Below, one piece after another: positions 7,931 through 14,450 of a stretch of 14,730 nucleotides of DNA (position 1 is the first letter of the stretch; every line of letters starts with the position of its first letter). A program made the position numbers and the translations under genes. This DNA comes from Akkermansiaceae bacterium. Its GTDB lineage: Bacteria > Verrucomicrobiota > Verrucomicrobiia > Verrucomicrobiales > Akkermansiaceae. The notes under the pieces are model-generated. The model had not been told where the DNA came from and searched no databases. It was given only the letters and a program-made list of their open reading frames with translations. The stretch covers positions 1 through 14,730 of the forward strand of contig JALZVA010000204.1 in assembly GCA_023301335.1 (NCBI GenBank). The letters run 5' to 3'.

Positions 7931-8632
7931 TTAAGCCGGTAAAGGGACTTTTACCATATAGCCTTTACCCCTCACTGTGGTCAGCACACTCTGGTCTTGG
8001 TCACGGAGTTTATTACGTAAATTTGCTACATGCATATCGATAGTGCGTGTTGATATCCCCTTAGGGTCTAAGCCCCAGACATGGCGGAGAATCTCATCAC
8101 GATCAACCGCGCGCCCAGAGTTTGCACTCAGGTAACGCAGTAGTTCTACCTCCCTCTCAGAGAGGTCTTGCCTGCCGCCGTCTTCATAGCGGATCTCATG
8201 CCGAGAGAAATCTGCCATTCCTGCAGAAAACGCAAACTCTTGTATCTCTGCTGGACGTTCCGTGCTTCTACGTAATACCGCGTCTACACGTGCCAGCATC
8301 TCCCTCACACTAAAAGGTTTCACCACGTAGTCATCCGCTCCCATGGTCAACCCCTTCACCCGATCCTCCTCACGTCCCTTGGCGGAAAGAATGATCACGG
8401 GCTGCCCAGAACGCACCTCATTTAATTTTTCCAAAATATCAAAACCTGTAAAATACGGCATCACAATATCTAACATCAGTAAGTTATACTGGCAGCTAAG
8501 CGCCATCTCCATCCCCTCTTTCCCATCCTTAGCCTGTAGCACATGATAGCCAGAAAAATTAAGTGCATCTGTGATCCCTTGGCGCACGCCATGGTCATCT
8601 TCAACAACAAGTATAGTAGGTGTAGGATTCAT
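7931..8632 (-). CDS. OmpR/PhoB-family response regulator
   Basis: DNA-binding partner of the adjacent kinase, 233 residues. The receiver domain (5-120) has acidic pocket E11-D12-D13, phosphoacceptor D55 (LLMLDIVMP), S83 (IILSAKG) and K105 (VVKPF), a complete active set. The winged-helix domain (about 135-230) is of the Trans_reg_C type with LSEREVELLRYL, the recognition-helix region STRTIDMHVANLRNKL, and the wing TTVRGKGYMV. The ATG at 8632 is the natural start since the receiver begins at residue 6; no Shine-Dalgarno precedes it. It heads an operon with the kinase and EamA permease. The upstream region carries 11-base-phased repeats that fit the tandem binding habit of this family, so autoregulation is plausible. 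The regulon is unknown. Confidence 0.95.
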   Translation of the reverse strand: MNPTPTILVVEDDHGVRQGITDALNFSGYHVLQAKDGKEGMEMALSCQYNLLMLDIVMPYFTGFDILEKLNEVRSGQPVIILSAKGREEDRVKGLTMGADDYVVKPFSVREMLARVDAVLRRSTERPAEIQEFAFSAGMADFSRHEIRYEDGGRQDLSEREVELLRYLSANSGRAVDRDEILRHVWGLDPKGISTRTIDMHVANLRNKLRDQDQSVLTTVRGKGYMVKVPLPA

Positions 8633-8726
8633 TGTGTGGTGTATTTATCTATTAGGTTAAGCGATAGACCAATACCCTTTTATCTAATCTACCGTGATCA
8701 CCCTAGACAATCCCAGAACTAATTTG

Positions 8727-8757
8727 TGTAAAGAGTATGTAAAAGAAGGTAAGAAAG
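8727..8757 (+). promoter_or_regulatory. Phased direct repeats, cluster 1 (candidate regulator operator)
   Basis: Three direct repeats of a GTAAR core: TGTAAAGAGTA at 8727, TGTAAAAGAAG at 8738, and GGTAAGAAAG at 8748, spaced 11 and 10 bases apart, one helical turn each. OmpR/PhoB-type regulators bind such tandem half-sites as head-to-tail dimers. The cluster is about 95 bases upstream of the response-regulator start and inside the 272-base region (8633-8904) that otherwise shows no gene. That the adjacent regulator binds here is inference. Confidence 0.45.
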
Positions 8758-8837
8758 AGCGCAGTGAGTCTCAAAAATACTGCTAGGGACTGAAGTATCA
8801 ATGCATACAGCTTTTTCCTCTTCAATAAGATATTCTT

Positions 8838-8859
8838 TTCATCTACACTTCATCTACAT
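8838..8859 (-). promoter_or_regulatory. Tandem 11-base direct repeat, cluster 2 (candidate regulator operator)
   Basis: A perfect ten-base repeat, TTCATCTACA, occurs at 8838 and again at 8849, an 11-base period. Read on the minus strand it is TGTAGATGAAG followed by TGTAGATGAA, which matches TGTAAAAGAAG of cluster 1 at 9 of 11 positions, so the two clusters appear to be the same motif in opposite orientation. It lies 46 bases ahead of the acyltransferase start and about 205 bases from the regulator start. The layout recalls the Pho box (two 11-base units with a TCAT core), but the sequence is not a Pho box. Confidence 0.5.
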
Positions 8860-8904
8860 GCATTTAAGTGGTTCTCATTCTTCAACAAGTTCACTCACCC
8901 TCTG

Positions 8905-9846
8905 ATGTCCCACCATTTAGCGAAATGGTTTAAAGCTGCGGAGGCTACTGGAGATTTCATGGGGATCCGTTATGGGAGAAAGCCAGAGGGCTCCAGTGAG
9001 GTTGAGTGGTCTTTTGTTTCTCACATTGAATGTGATGGCATAGGTGGGTTTGCACGTTTACTCCGTGAAGCAGGGGCTGAGCTTAGGGAGCTTCCTCAAA
9101 CAACGCATCCCAACCGACAAGTGATTAGGCCGTTGTGGAACTTGATTCGTAAAAAAACAGAGGTGGAACATCTGGCTACGCGACAGGATTGGATACAGGA
9201 AAGTGCTGAGAGTCACGAGACTGGTCCGCTAGCTTGGCATCTTTTTACGGAAGAGGAGACAGAGCAAATTCGACAACGCTGTAGACAGCAGAAGGTTACG
9301 GTGAATAGTTATCTTCTTAAGCATCTCGATCATGCAGTGCGAGCAGATATAAAATCACCCTCCGCAGCTCTCCCTTGGCTAATCCCAGTCAATCTCCGTG
9401 GAGATATCTCCTCCCGTAAGGATACGGAGAATCATGTGAGCTGTGTAGAGCCTATTCTTTCCATGGGCGATTCGGCAGCCTGTATCCAAGCTCAAATTCA
9501 ACAACTTTTGAAACTAGGTGAACACCGAGAAAACTACCTTATGCTAATGCTTGGAGGGTTCCTTCCACAAGCTTTCAAGGCGCACCTCATTACTAAAAGC
9601 CGAGCAAGATCTAAAGGTAACATTGGATCTTTTTCCAACCTTGGAGTCTGGGATAAAGAGAAGGCACTTAGCAATACAGATGCGTGGTTTTTCTGCCCAC
9701 CTGTCTGTAAAGGTCAGCGTCTAGGAGCAGGTTGTGTATCCTTTCAAAACCGCCTCAGCCTGACACTTCAAGCCCATGCTAGTTTAGCTGATCAACCAGA
9801 AATCGCTCAATCATGCATGACACGATGGATTAACGAAACTTTATGA
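8905..9846 (+). CDS. CoA-dependent acyltransferase-like protein (HxxxD type), short amino end
   Basis: A 313-residue cytoplasmic protein that looks like the condensation / PapA / WS-DGAT acyltransferase superfamily. H40 and D44 in SHIECDGIGGF match the HHxxxDG active-site motif (first His replaced by Ser, catalytic His kept). Later landmarks are PWLIPVNLRGD near 155-165 and NIGSFSNLGVWD near 235, typical of the second half of the fold. Usual members have the motif near residue 120-140, so about 90 amino-terminal residues are absent. The frame stays open upstream to a stop at 8791, but I see no in-frame ATG, GTG or TTG there and no family-like sequence. It may be a compact variant or a 5'-truncated relic. 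It is divergent from the response regulator, with phased repeats between. The acyl donor and acceptor are unknown. Confidence 0.72.
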   Translation: MSHHLAKWFKAAEATGDFMGIRYGRKPEGSSEVEWSFVSHIECDGIGGFARLLREAGAELRELPQTTHPNRQVIRPLWNLIRKKTEVEHLATRQDWIQESAESHETGPLAWHLFTEEETEQIRQRCRQQKVTVNSYLLKHLDHAVRADIKSPSAALPWLIPVNLRGDISSRKDTENHVSCVEPILSMGDSAACIQAQIQQLLKLGEHRENYLMLMLGGFLPQAFKAHLITKSRARSKGNIGSFSNLGVWDKEKALSNTDAWFFCPPVCKGQRLGAGCVSFQNRLSLTLQAHASLADQPEIAQSCMTRWINETL

Positions 9847-9861
9847 ATTTTCATACTATTT

Positions 9862-9867
9862 TATAAT
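9862..9867 (+). promoter_or_regulatory. Candidate -10 element for the kinase-like gene
   Basis: A perfect TATAAT lies in the 87-base gap before the tandem kinase-like gene, 66 bases ahead of its ATG. The -35 region is poor (CTTTAT at 17-base spacing, inside the end of the acyltransferase gene). This suggests the gene can be transcribed separately from its upstream neighbour, with modest certainty. Confidence 0.35.
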
Positions 9868-9933
9868 TGCATTAAAAGCACAGGTAACACAACAGTCCAT
9901 TGCCCAGTATAACAAAATTTCGTTTGCACACAC

Positions 9934-11736
9934 ATGACTCATCAAGACCCAATGCCCTTTGAACGCCTTCAGGCGCCGTCAGTCGAAGAGCTTAACCAAG
10001 TTATCCCTCACTATACCATTCTTGAACTGATCGCTATTGGAGTTACTGGTGCTGTCTATAAGGCAAAGCATAACAATACTGATCAACAGGTGGCGATCAA
10101 GGTGTTCCCTCGACGTTACGCTTCTGATGAGTTCATCTACCGCGCGATGCGTAAGCGGGCGAAGTCACTCATGAAGCTACAGCATCAAAACCTAGCGAGT
10201 ATCTTCGCCTTTGACCAAGCTGGTGGCACTCCTTACCTGGTGATGGAATATGCTGAAGGAAGCGATCTACGCTTCCTAATCATGAATGATAAGCCTTTGA
10301 GTCCAGAAAGGGCTGGATCAGCCATACTTCAGATATGCTCTGGCATGAGCTATGCACATAAGAAAAAGGTAATACACCATGATTTACGCCCTAAACACAT
10401 CGTTATCAATGAGGACGGAGGTATAAAAATCATCGACTTTGAGCTTATCCCCTACAGTTTAAAAAGGGAACGTTTCACGGAGAAAAACCCTAATTCTGAA
10501 GGCTTTGAATCTCCTCATTTGGCGGAAAATTTTGAGCACAAAAAAGCTTACCGTTCTGACATCTATTCTATCGGCGCCTTACTTAGCTTCCTTACCTCGG
10601 GCCACACTCCAGATCATCTACGAATATTAAGCACATTAGAAAAAAGCATTCCTGCAGAGTTCCTACCTATCGTAGAAAAAGCCGTTTCTTTAGAACTAAA
10701 AGAACAGTATAAATCTCTTTCTCATTGCTTTAAAGAGCTTACCCCTGCCATCCAAAAACTCCTTGGAGTGGAAACAAAAAGCAGCCTCTTTATTAATAAG
10801 CAAGCTAAAGGTACGGGATGGGCTTTACCCAAGGTTAGTAATGAAACCACTCTTGATTCTTTCAAAAATGAACTCGGGGAAGCTATGCAGCCGGATTCTA
10901 ACAACGAAATTATTTTCAATGAACGCTATAAGTTAGAAAGCTTAATTAGGAGCCGCAGAATAGGACTTCTCTATAAGGCATGGGATCTAAAAATCGGATG
11001 CTATCAAGCCCTCACTTTACAAATGCATGCACAAAGCTCTCTCTTTACGCAACCACTGAAGATGCTATGTGAAAACTGGGTACAACTTCAGCACCCCAAT
11101 ATCCCTCAAATGAGTGATTACGGATTTCATGAAAGTGGCATCTTCCTCGTCCAGCAACTCATCCAAGGAGTGACATTAAGACAAGTTATGCAAACCAATC
11201 AGTATCTTGATTTCCGTACAATTCATGACATTACTAGTCAACTTCTCGATGCTCTCTGTGCAGGAGTTCACTATGGATTTTTTAATCACTCGCTCTCTCT
11301 CGACTCAATCATGGTACAGGAGCAAGTCCCTGGAAAAATTCGAGTCTATGTCACAGATACAGGACACGGTAGGATCGCACAACTTCTCTGTACTGTAGAT
11401 CAGGTGATGACCCAGCAGCGTCTTCAAAACCCAGAATTAATTCCACCTGAGTTCCGCTATAGTGGGCTACAGAATGAATACTCCTCTATCTATATTCTAG
11501 GAAGTATCATTTACTACATGGCTCTTGGTGGACACCCTTATTCTCATTTATCTATTGAGGAGGTCTATGCAGCCCATCTAAATCAACAGCTACCAAGTAT
11601 AGCTTCCTACCGTCCAGACATTCCTCCGGAATTCTCTCAATGGGTGGAGACATGCATGGCCATCCCATTAGAATCTAGATATTCTAGTATCGAGCAAGCC
11701 ACACAATGCTTTCCGCCAGTGACTCTACTCCAGTAG
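9934..11736 (+). CDS. Tandem protein-kinase-fold protein, both domains degenerate
   Basis: A 600-residue soluble protein with two Hanks-type kinase folds and no transmembrane segment. The lead-in FERLQAPSVEELNQVIPHYT is typical of verrucomicrobial/planctomycetal Ser/Thr kinases. Domain 1 (about 27-275): K56 of VAIK and D150 of the HRD-like HHD are present, but the first glycine of the loop is A34, the helix-C glutamate aligns with R75, the metal-binding Asn is H155 (DLRPKH), and DFG is DFE (168-170). Domain 2 (about 332-595): VAIK lysine is L362, the HRD aspartate aligns with S453, the Asn with S458, and DFG is DTG (475-477); PPEFRY and SSIYILG keep the carboxy-lobe frame. Domain 2 is a pseudokinase; domain 1 is probably inactive or atypical. 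Likely role: scaffold or nucleotide-sensing regulator (inference). It stands alone between the acyltransferase gene and a convergent gene. Confidence 0.88.
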   Translation: MTHQDPMPFERLQAPSVEELNQVIPHYTILELIAIGVTGAVYKAKHNNTDQQVAIKVFPRRYASDEFIYRAMRKRAKSLMKLQHQNLASIFAFDQAGGTPYLVMEYAEGSDLRFLIMNDKPLSPERAGSAILQICSGMSYAHKKKVIHHDLRPKHIVINEDGGIKIIDFELIPYSLKRERFTEKNPNSEGFESPHLAENFEHKKAYRSDIYSIGALLSFLTSGHTPDHLRILSTLEKSIPAEFLPIVEKAVSLELKEQYKSLSHCFKELTPAIQKLLGVETKSSLFINKQAKGTGWALPKVSNETTLDSFKNELGEAMQPDSNNEIIFNERYKLESLIRSRRIGLLYKAWDLKIGCYQALTLQMHAQSSLFTQPLKMLCENWVQLQHPNIPQMSDYGFHESGIFLVQQLIQGVTLRQVMQTNQYLDFRTIHDITSQLLDALCAGVHYGFFNHSLSLDSIMVQEQVPGKIRVYVTDTGHGRIAQLLCTVDQVMTQQRLQNPELIPPEFRYSGLQNEYSSIYILGSIIYYMALGGHPYSHLSIEEVYAAHLNQQLPSIASYRPDIPPEFSQWVETCMAIPLESRYSSIEQATQCFPPVTLLQ

Positions 11737-11762
11737 ACGCTCTATGCACTCGCCGAAGCACT

Positions 11763-12200
11763 CTAAGAGATCCCTTGGAGATGCTCGCGGAGCTTATCTT
11801 GGAATAGCTGTAGATCTTCCTCGGTAGGTCTATAGCCAGCTTCGTCTGCATCTAGGCTAAGTCTGCCCATGGAATCGATCGACCACAGAGCTTTCTCTCC
11901 ATCGCTGAACTCTACTGAACCACTAATCGCAGCTCCTGCTCTGACGATGGTGTCCACGGTGACATGTACATCACCTGTAGGGATTTTCTCTGGTTCTTCC
12001 TCTTCAGGCTCTGGTTCCTCTTCCTCAGTAAGAATCTCTACCTCGAGGTCGAGAACAAGAAAACGAGCATCCATGTAGGTGATGGAAATCTCATACTCTT
12101 CATTCAGTTTTTTCTGAATCTCTGCGATTTGAGATCCTGCTGCAGCCCAATCACGGATTGCTTGGATTTGTTCTTCGGTTAAACTAGATGGACTAAACAT
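11763..12200 (-). CDS. Small protein with acidic linker, unknown function
   Basis: I do not recognise a named family. The 145 residues fall into three parts. Residues 7-55 are a helical amino domain (LTEEQIQAIRDWAAAGSQIA) that resembles a helix-turn-helix in pattern (a helix, GSQIAEIQKKL, then TYMDARFLVLDL). Residues 56-71 are a run of Glu and Pro (EEEEPEPEEEEPE). Residues 77-145 are a mixed strand/helix domain (VHVTVDTIVRAGAAISGSVE, ending in a helix). The two folded parts and coding-like composition support a real gene. There is no signal peptide and no membrane helix. It lies 59 bases after the HEAT-like gene on the same strand, so the two may be cotranscribed, and it converges on the kinase-like gene with 26 bases between. 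A homologue search is the only route to a function. Confidence 0.75.
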   Translation of the reverse strand: MFSPSSLTEEQIQAIRDWAAAGSQIAEIQKKLNEEYEISITYMDARFLVLDLEVEILTEEEEPEPEEEEPEKIPTGDVHVTVDTIVRAGAAISGSVEFSDGEKALWSIDSMGRLSLDADEAGYRPTEEDLQLFQDKLREHLQGIS

Positions 12201-12259
12201 GGTATAAAAAATTCTGCTTTACGCTAGATTCCGAGGTGGCAATGCTCAAGAAAAATCAC

Positions 12260-12658
12260 CTACGCCTTTAGGCTTTCCACAAGCTGCTGTGTTTTTTCAG
12301 CCACACTTATATCCTTACTGCGGGTGTAGCGCTGAAGATAAGTGCATTCCTGCTGGAGGACGGCTCTCTCTTTTTCCCCCTCGGTGGCGATCCGGTTAAA
12401 TATATCCAAAATCCCCTCCTGCACTCCTGGGTCTGAAATAGCTAAAATTTCTAGAAGAAAAGGCACGCATCGGATGGCGGCGGGATAAAGCTCCCCGCCT
12501 CCACAGAGGGCCGTCCACATTTGGTGGCTAGCCTTCATGGCACGCGGAAGCTTTCTAGAGCCTAGGTTTCTGAGTAAGCTGGGCATATTACTGCCATCCG
12601 AGGTAGGGTATTGCTCCCACTCAACTTCTCTGATTCGCATCCACAAAGCATCTGCCAT
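12260..12658 (-). CDS. HEAT-like repeat protein, unknown function
   Basis: A 132-residue soluble, all-helical protein. The core AIRCVPFLLEILA (61-73), preceded by MKASHQMWTALCGGGELYPA, matches the pattern seen in HEAT-repeat proteins with WGNLxHQGTVYxATxxAVPFLxEIL segments, and two or three helical pairs fit the length. Such repeats mediate protein-protein contact; no catalytic residues are seen. The ATG at 12658 follows the rpmJ terminator by only 11 bases, leaving little room for a promoter, so it may depend on read-through from rpmJ or on a promoter within the terminator. The downstream neighbour is the acidic-linker protein. The role is unknown. Confidence 0.72.
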   Translation of the reverse strand: MADALWMRIREVEWEQYPTSDGSNMPSLLRNLGSRKLPRAMKASHQMWTALCGGGELYPAAIRCVPFLLEILAISDPGVQEGILDIFNRIATEGEKERAVLQQECTYLQRYTRSKDISVAEKTQQLVESLKA

Positions 12659-12669
12659 AGTCTATAATG

Positions 12670-12704
12670 AAAAAAACTCGGGTCTCTCAAGGAGAACCGA
12701 GTTT
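12670..12704 (-). terminator. Rho-independent terminator of rpmJ
   Basis: On the minus strand AAACTCGG (12704-12697) pairs with CCGAGTTT (12681-12674), with an inner TCTC/GAGA extension and a small loop. Seven T's follow on the minus strand (12676-12670). It lies 24 bases after the rpmJ stop. Confidence 0.85.
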
Positions 12705-12728
12705 ATAAAATTGAAGTGTATCTAAGTC

Positions 12729-12893
12729 TTACTTGATGCCCTTTTTAGAGAGCTTCGTGCCACGGGTTGTGCCTTGGCGCGCTTTGAACTTAGGGTTTGT
12801 CTTGCAGATGACATAAAGCGTTCCGTTACGCTTAACCACCTGGCTATCTTCGTGACGACGCTTCATTGAAGCAAGTGATGATAGTACTTTCAT
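12729..12893 (-). CDS. rpmJ: 50S ribosomal protein bL36, zinc-free (C-) type
   Basis: A 54-residue basic protein of the large ribosomal subunit. MKVLSSLASMKRRHED, QVVKRNGTLYVICKTNPKFK and ARQG match bL36 of the YkgO (type B) kind. Only one cysteine (C30) remains where the zinc-binding form has a Cys3-His set, so it should fold without zinc. It carries a carboxy extension, TTRGTKLSKKGIK, about ten residues beyond E. coli YkgO. Start ATG at 12893, stop at 12729, terminator just after. It is divergent from the Fur-family gene across about 170 bases. In several bacteria C- paralogues are induced by zinc shortage through Zur, a Fur relative; whether that holds here, or this is the only bL36 of the genome, cannot be told from the window. 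Confidence 0.95.
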   Translation of the reverse strand: MKVLSSLASMKRRHEDSQVVKRNGTLYVICKTNPKFKARQGTTRGTKLSKKGIK

Positions 12894-13038
12894 AAAATTA
12901 AAATGTTTCTTTCGGGAGGCGGAAATTATGTTTTTTGAGAGTGATGTAAAGCCGATTCTGTATCTTTTTCTAATTTTACTCAGTTTTCGCCCAAAATACC
13001 CTCTCTAAAGTAGCCCTATGGCTTATTAAGACCAGCTA

Positions 13039-13051
13039 AATGTTTCACATT
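13039..13051. promoter_or_regulatory. Short perfect palindrome ahead of the Fur-family gene
   Basis: AATGT-TTC-ACATT, five perfect pairs around a three-base centre, lies 16 bases before the ATG at 13068 in the region shared with rpmJ. The size and place would suit a repressor half-site pair for the Fur-like protein, but the sequence is not a known Fur, Zur or PerR box and a palindrome this short can arise by chance. Confidence 0.25.
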
Positions 13052-13067
13052 GCATTCACCTGATCCG

Positions 13068-13520
13068 ATGTCTATGTTTATCCCCACGATGGATGATCTG
13101 CTAGCGAACCTACTTCAAAGCTGCAAAGGAGCTGGAATGAGAAAAACTAAATCTCTTCTCGCTCTACTTGAGACCTTGATAGACCATGACGCACCCGTCA
13201 CTTTGGCAGAGCTCACTGCCTTTCCCAAGTTACAAACCTTGTGTGACCGAGTTACGCTATACCGTCTCTTACAACGGCTTAATGAACGTGGGATTGTGCG
13301 TAGGCTGGGACTACACGAGCGTTCCGCCTATTTTACCCTACTCATCCCAGGTAGCCACAAAGACTATCTGATCTGCACGAGCTGTAATGACATTAAAGCC
13401 ATCCAAGCACCCTGCCCAGTACACGCACTGGAAAAAGAAATCGCAGCAACCTCTGGGTATAAGAAACTCTACCATGAATTAGAGTTCTTTGGCATCTGCC
13501 CAAATTGTGAAGTGACTTAA
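13068..13520 (+). CDS. Fur-family metal-responsive transcription regulator
   Basis: A 150-residue regulator of the Fur/Zur/PerR superfamily. The winged-helix DNA-binding domain covers about 8-85, with the recognition segment CDRVTLYRLLQRLNERGIV (59-77). The dimerisation domain has a structural zinc site of two CxxC pairs, C103/C106 (CTSC) and C144/C147 (CPNC), and HELEFFG at 136-142. The regulatory metal site is unusual: the common HHDHxxC reads HKDYLIC (H97, D99, Y100), so two histidines are lost. The metal cannot be assigned. The start is uncertain: ATG at 13068, 13074 or 13089, or TTG at 13050; none has a Shine-Dalgarno. It is divergent from the zinc-free bL36 gene, a possible target, and ends 6 bases before the Xer recombinase gene, so the two are probably one transcript. 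Confidence 0.88.
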   Translation: MSMFIPTMDDLLANLLQSCKGAGMRKTKSLLALLETLIDHDAPVTLAELTAFPKLQTLCDRVTLYRLLQRLNERGIVRRLGLHERSAYFTLLIPGSHKDYLICTSCNDIKAIQAPCPVHALEKEIAATSGYKKLYHELEFFGICPNCEVT

Positions 13521-13526
13521 TGTGAC

Positions 13527-14426
13527 ATGGCTGAGACTGAGGATCTAGTAGCTGCGTTTATCTTTTTCCAAGAAACTGAGAAGGGCGCCTCACCTCGAAC
13601 GACAAGAAACTACACCCAAGCTTTGAATGCCTTTATCCATTTTTTGGGAGACAGTTTCCCTGGTTGGAGGAGCTGCACAGCGGAGCAATTTCGCTTATGG
13701 CTGTTTGATCTGATGAAAAAGGATCTAGCTCGCTCGACCATTCGCTTACGTTTTTCTGCACTCCGTTCGTTTTACAAATTTCTAGTGCATCGCCACGGTC
13801 TGGCAGTCAGCCCTCTCAATGAGGTGCAGCTCCCTAAGTTAGAGCGCAAACTTCCCGTAGTGCTTAGTCAAGCTCAGTGTGTAGAACTCTTAGAGCTCCC
13901 GCTGAAAATGGAACTCCAAAAGCAGGCGCCCGAGTGGTTACCTCTCCGTGATACTGCCATCTTAGAGCTCTTCTATTCATCAGGGCTACGTCTTTCCGAG
14001 CTTGCCAGCCTGCAGGTGGAAGATATCGACTCGAGAGGTGATGGGGTGAAAGTGATGGGGAAAGGGGGAAAGGAGCGCATTGTCCCCGTAGGCTCGATGG
14101 CACTGCAAGCCATTCAAAAATACCGTCACGCGGCAGGTCTGCATGAAGGACCACTCTTCATCAGTAAGGTGAAAAAGAGGATCTCTAATAAGGCGATCGG
14201 GGATTTATTAAAAAAATACCTCCGTGCCTCATCTATCCAACTAGAAGTCACCCCACATAAATTAAGGCATTCCTTTGCCACGCATTTATTAGATAATGGC
14301 GCAGATCTGCGTAGTGTGCAATCTATGCTCGGCCACGCCTCACTCTCCACCACTCAAATCTACACGCACGTCACCAAGGAGCGCCTACGCGAATCCTATG
14401 ACGCTGCACACCCAAGAGCAAAATAA
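13527..14426 (+). CDS. Tyrosine recombinase of the XerC/XerD type
   Basis: Site-specific recombinase that resolves chromosome dimers at dif by cutting and rejoining DNA through a tyrosine. At 299 residues it has the exact XerC/XerD length (298-300). The amino-terminal SAM-like core-binding domain (about 5-90) has SPRTTRNYTQALNAFIHFL and ARSTIRLRFSALRSFYKFL. The catalytic domain has the full residue set: R155 (SSGLRLSEL), K179 (GKGGKER), H244 and R247 (TPHKLRHSFATHLLDNGAD), H270 (MLGHASLSTTQIY) and the nucleophile Y279. It should be active. XerC cannot be told from XerD from this copy alone. No dif-like site or att repeat was seen nearby, and the setting is housekeeping, so an integrase of a mobile element is unlikely. 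It follows the Fur-family gene by 6 bases. Confidence 0.93.
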   Translation: MAETEDLVAAFIFFQETEKGASPRTTRNYTQALNAFIHFLGDSFPGWRSCTAEQFRLWLFDLMKKDLARSTIRLRFSALRSFYKFLVHRHGLAVSPLNEVQLPKLERKLPVVLSQAQCVELLELPLKMELQKQAPEWLPLRDTAILELFYSSGLRLSELASLQVEDIDSRGDGVKVMGKGGKERIVPVGSMALQAIQKYRHAAGLHEGPLFISKVKKRISNKAIGDLLKKYLRASSIQLEVTPHKLRHSFATHLLDNGADLRSVQSMLGHASLSTTQIYTHVTKERLRESYDAAHPRAK

Positions 14427-14450
14427 ACACCAAGCACTTACTACATTCTT

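Noticed and set aside
8838..8859. True Pho box recognised by PhoB
   Set aside because: The 11-base phasing and a TCAT core fit, but the CTGTCATA sequence is absent and neighbours are not phosphate genes; kept only as a generic OmpR-type candidate.
11869..12182. Plus-strand frames antisense to the acidic-linker gene
   Set aside because: Their Ser- and Phe-rich products are the mirror image of the Glu-rich run on the minus strand, a common shadow effect.
12661..12690. TTGAGA and TATAGA as a promoter for the HEAT-like gene
   Set aside because: The start site would fall at or inside the coding sequence, and the -35-like part is inside the terminator stem; chance is more likely.
13527..14426. 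The tyrosine recombinase as an integrase of a mobile element
   Set aside because: Its length and domain layout match housekeeping XerC/XerD, and there are no att repeats, tRNA target, or phage and plasmid genes around it.
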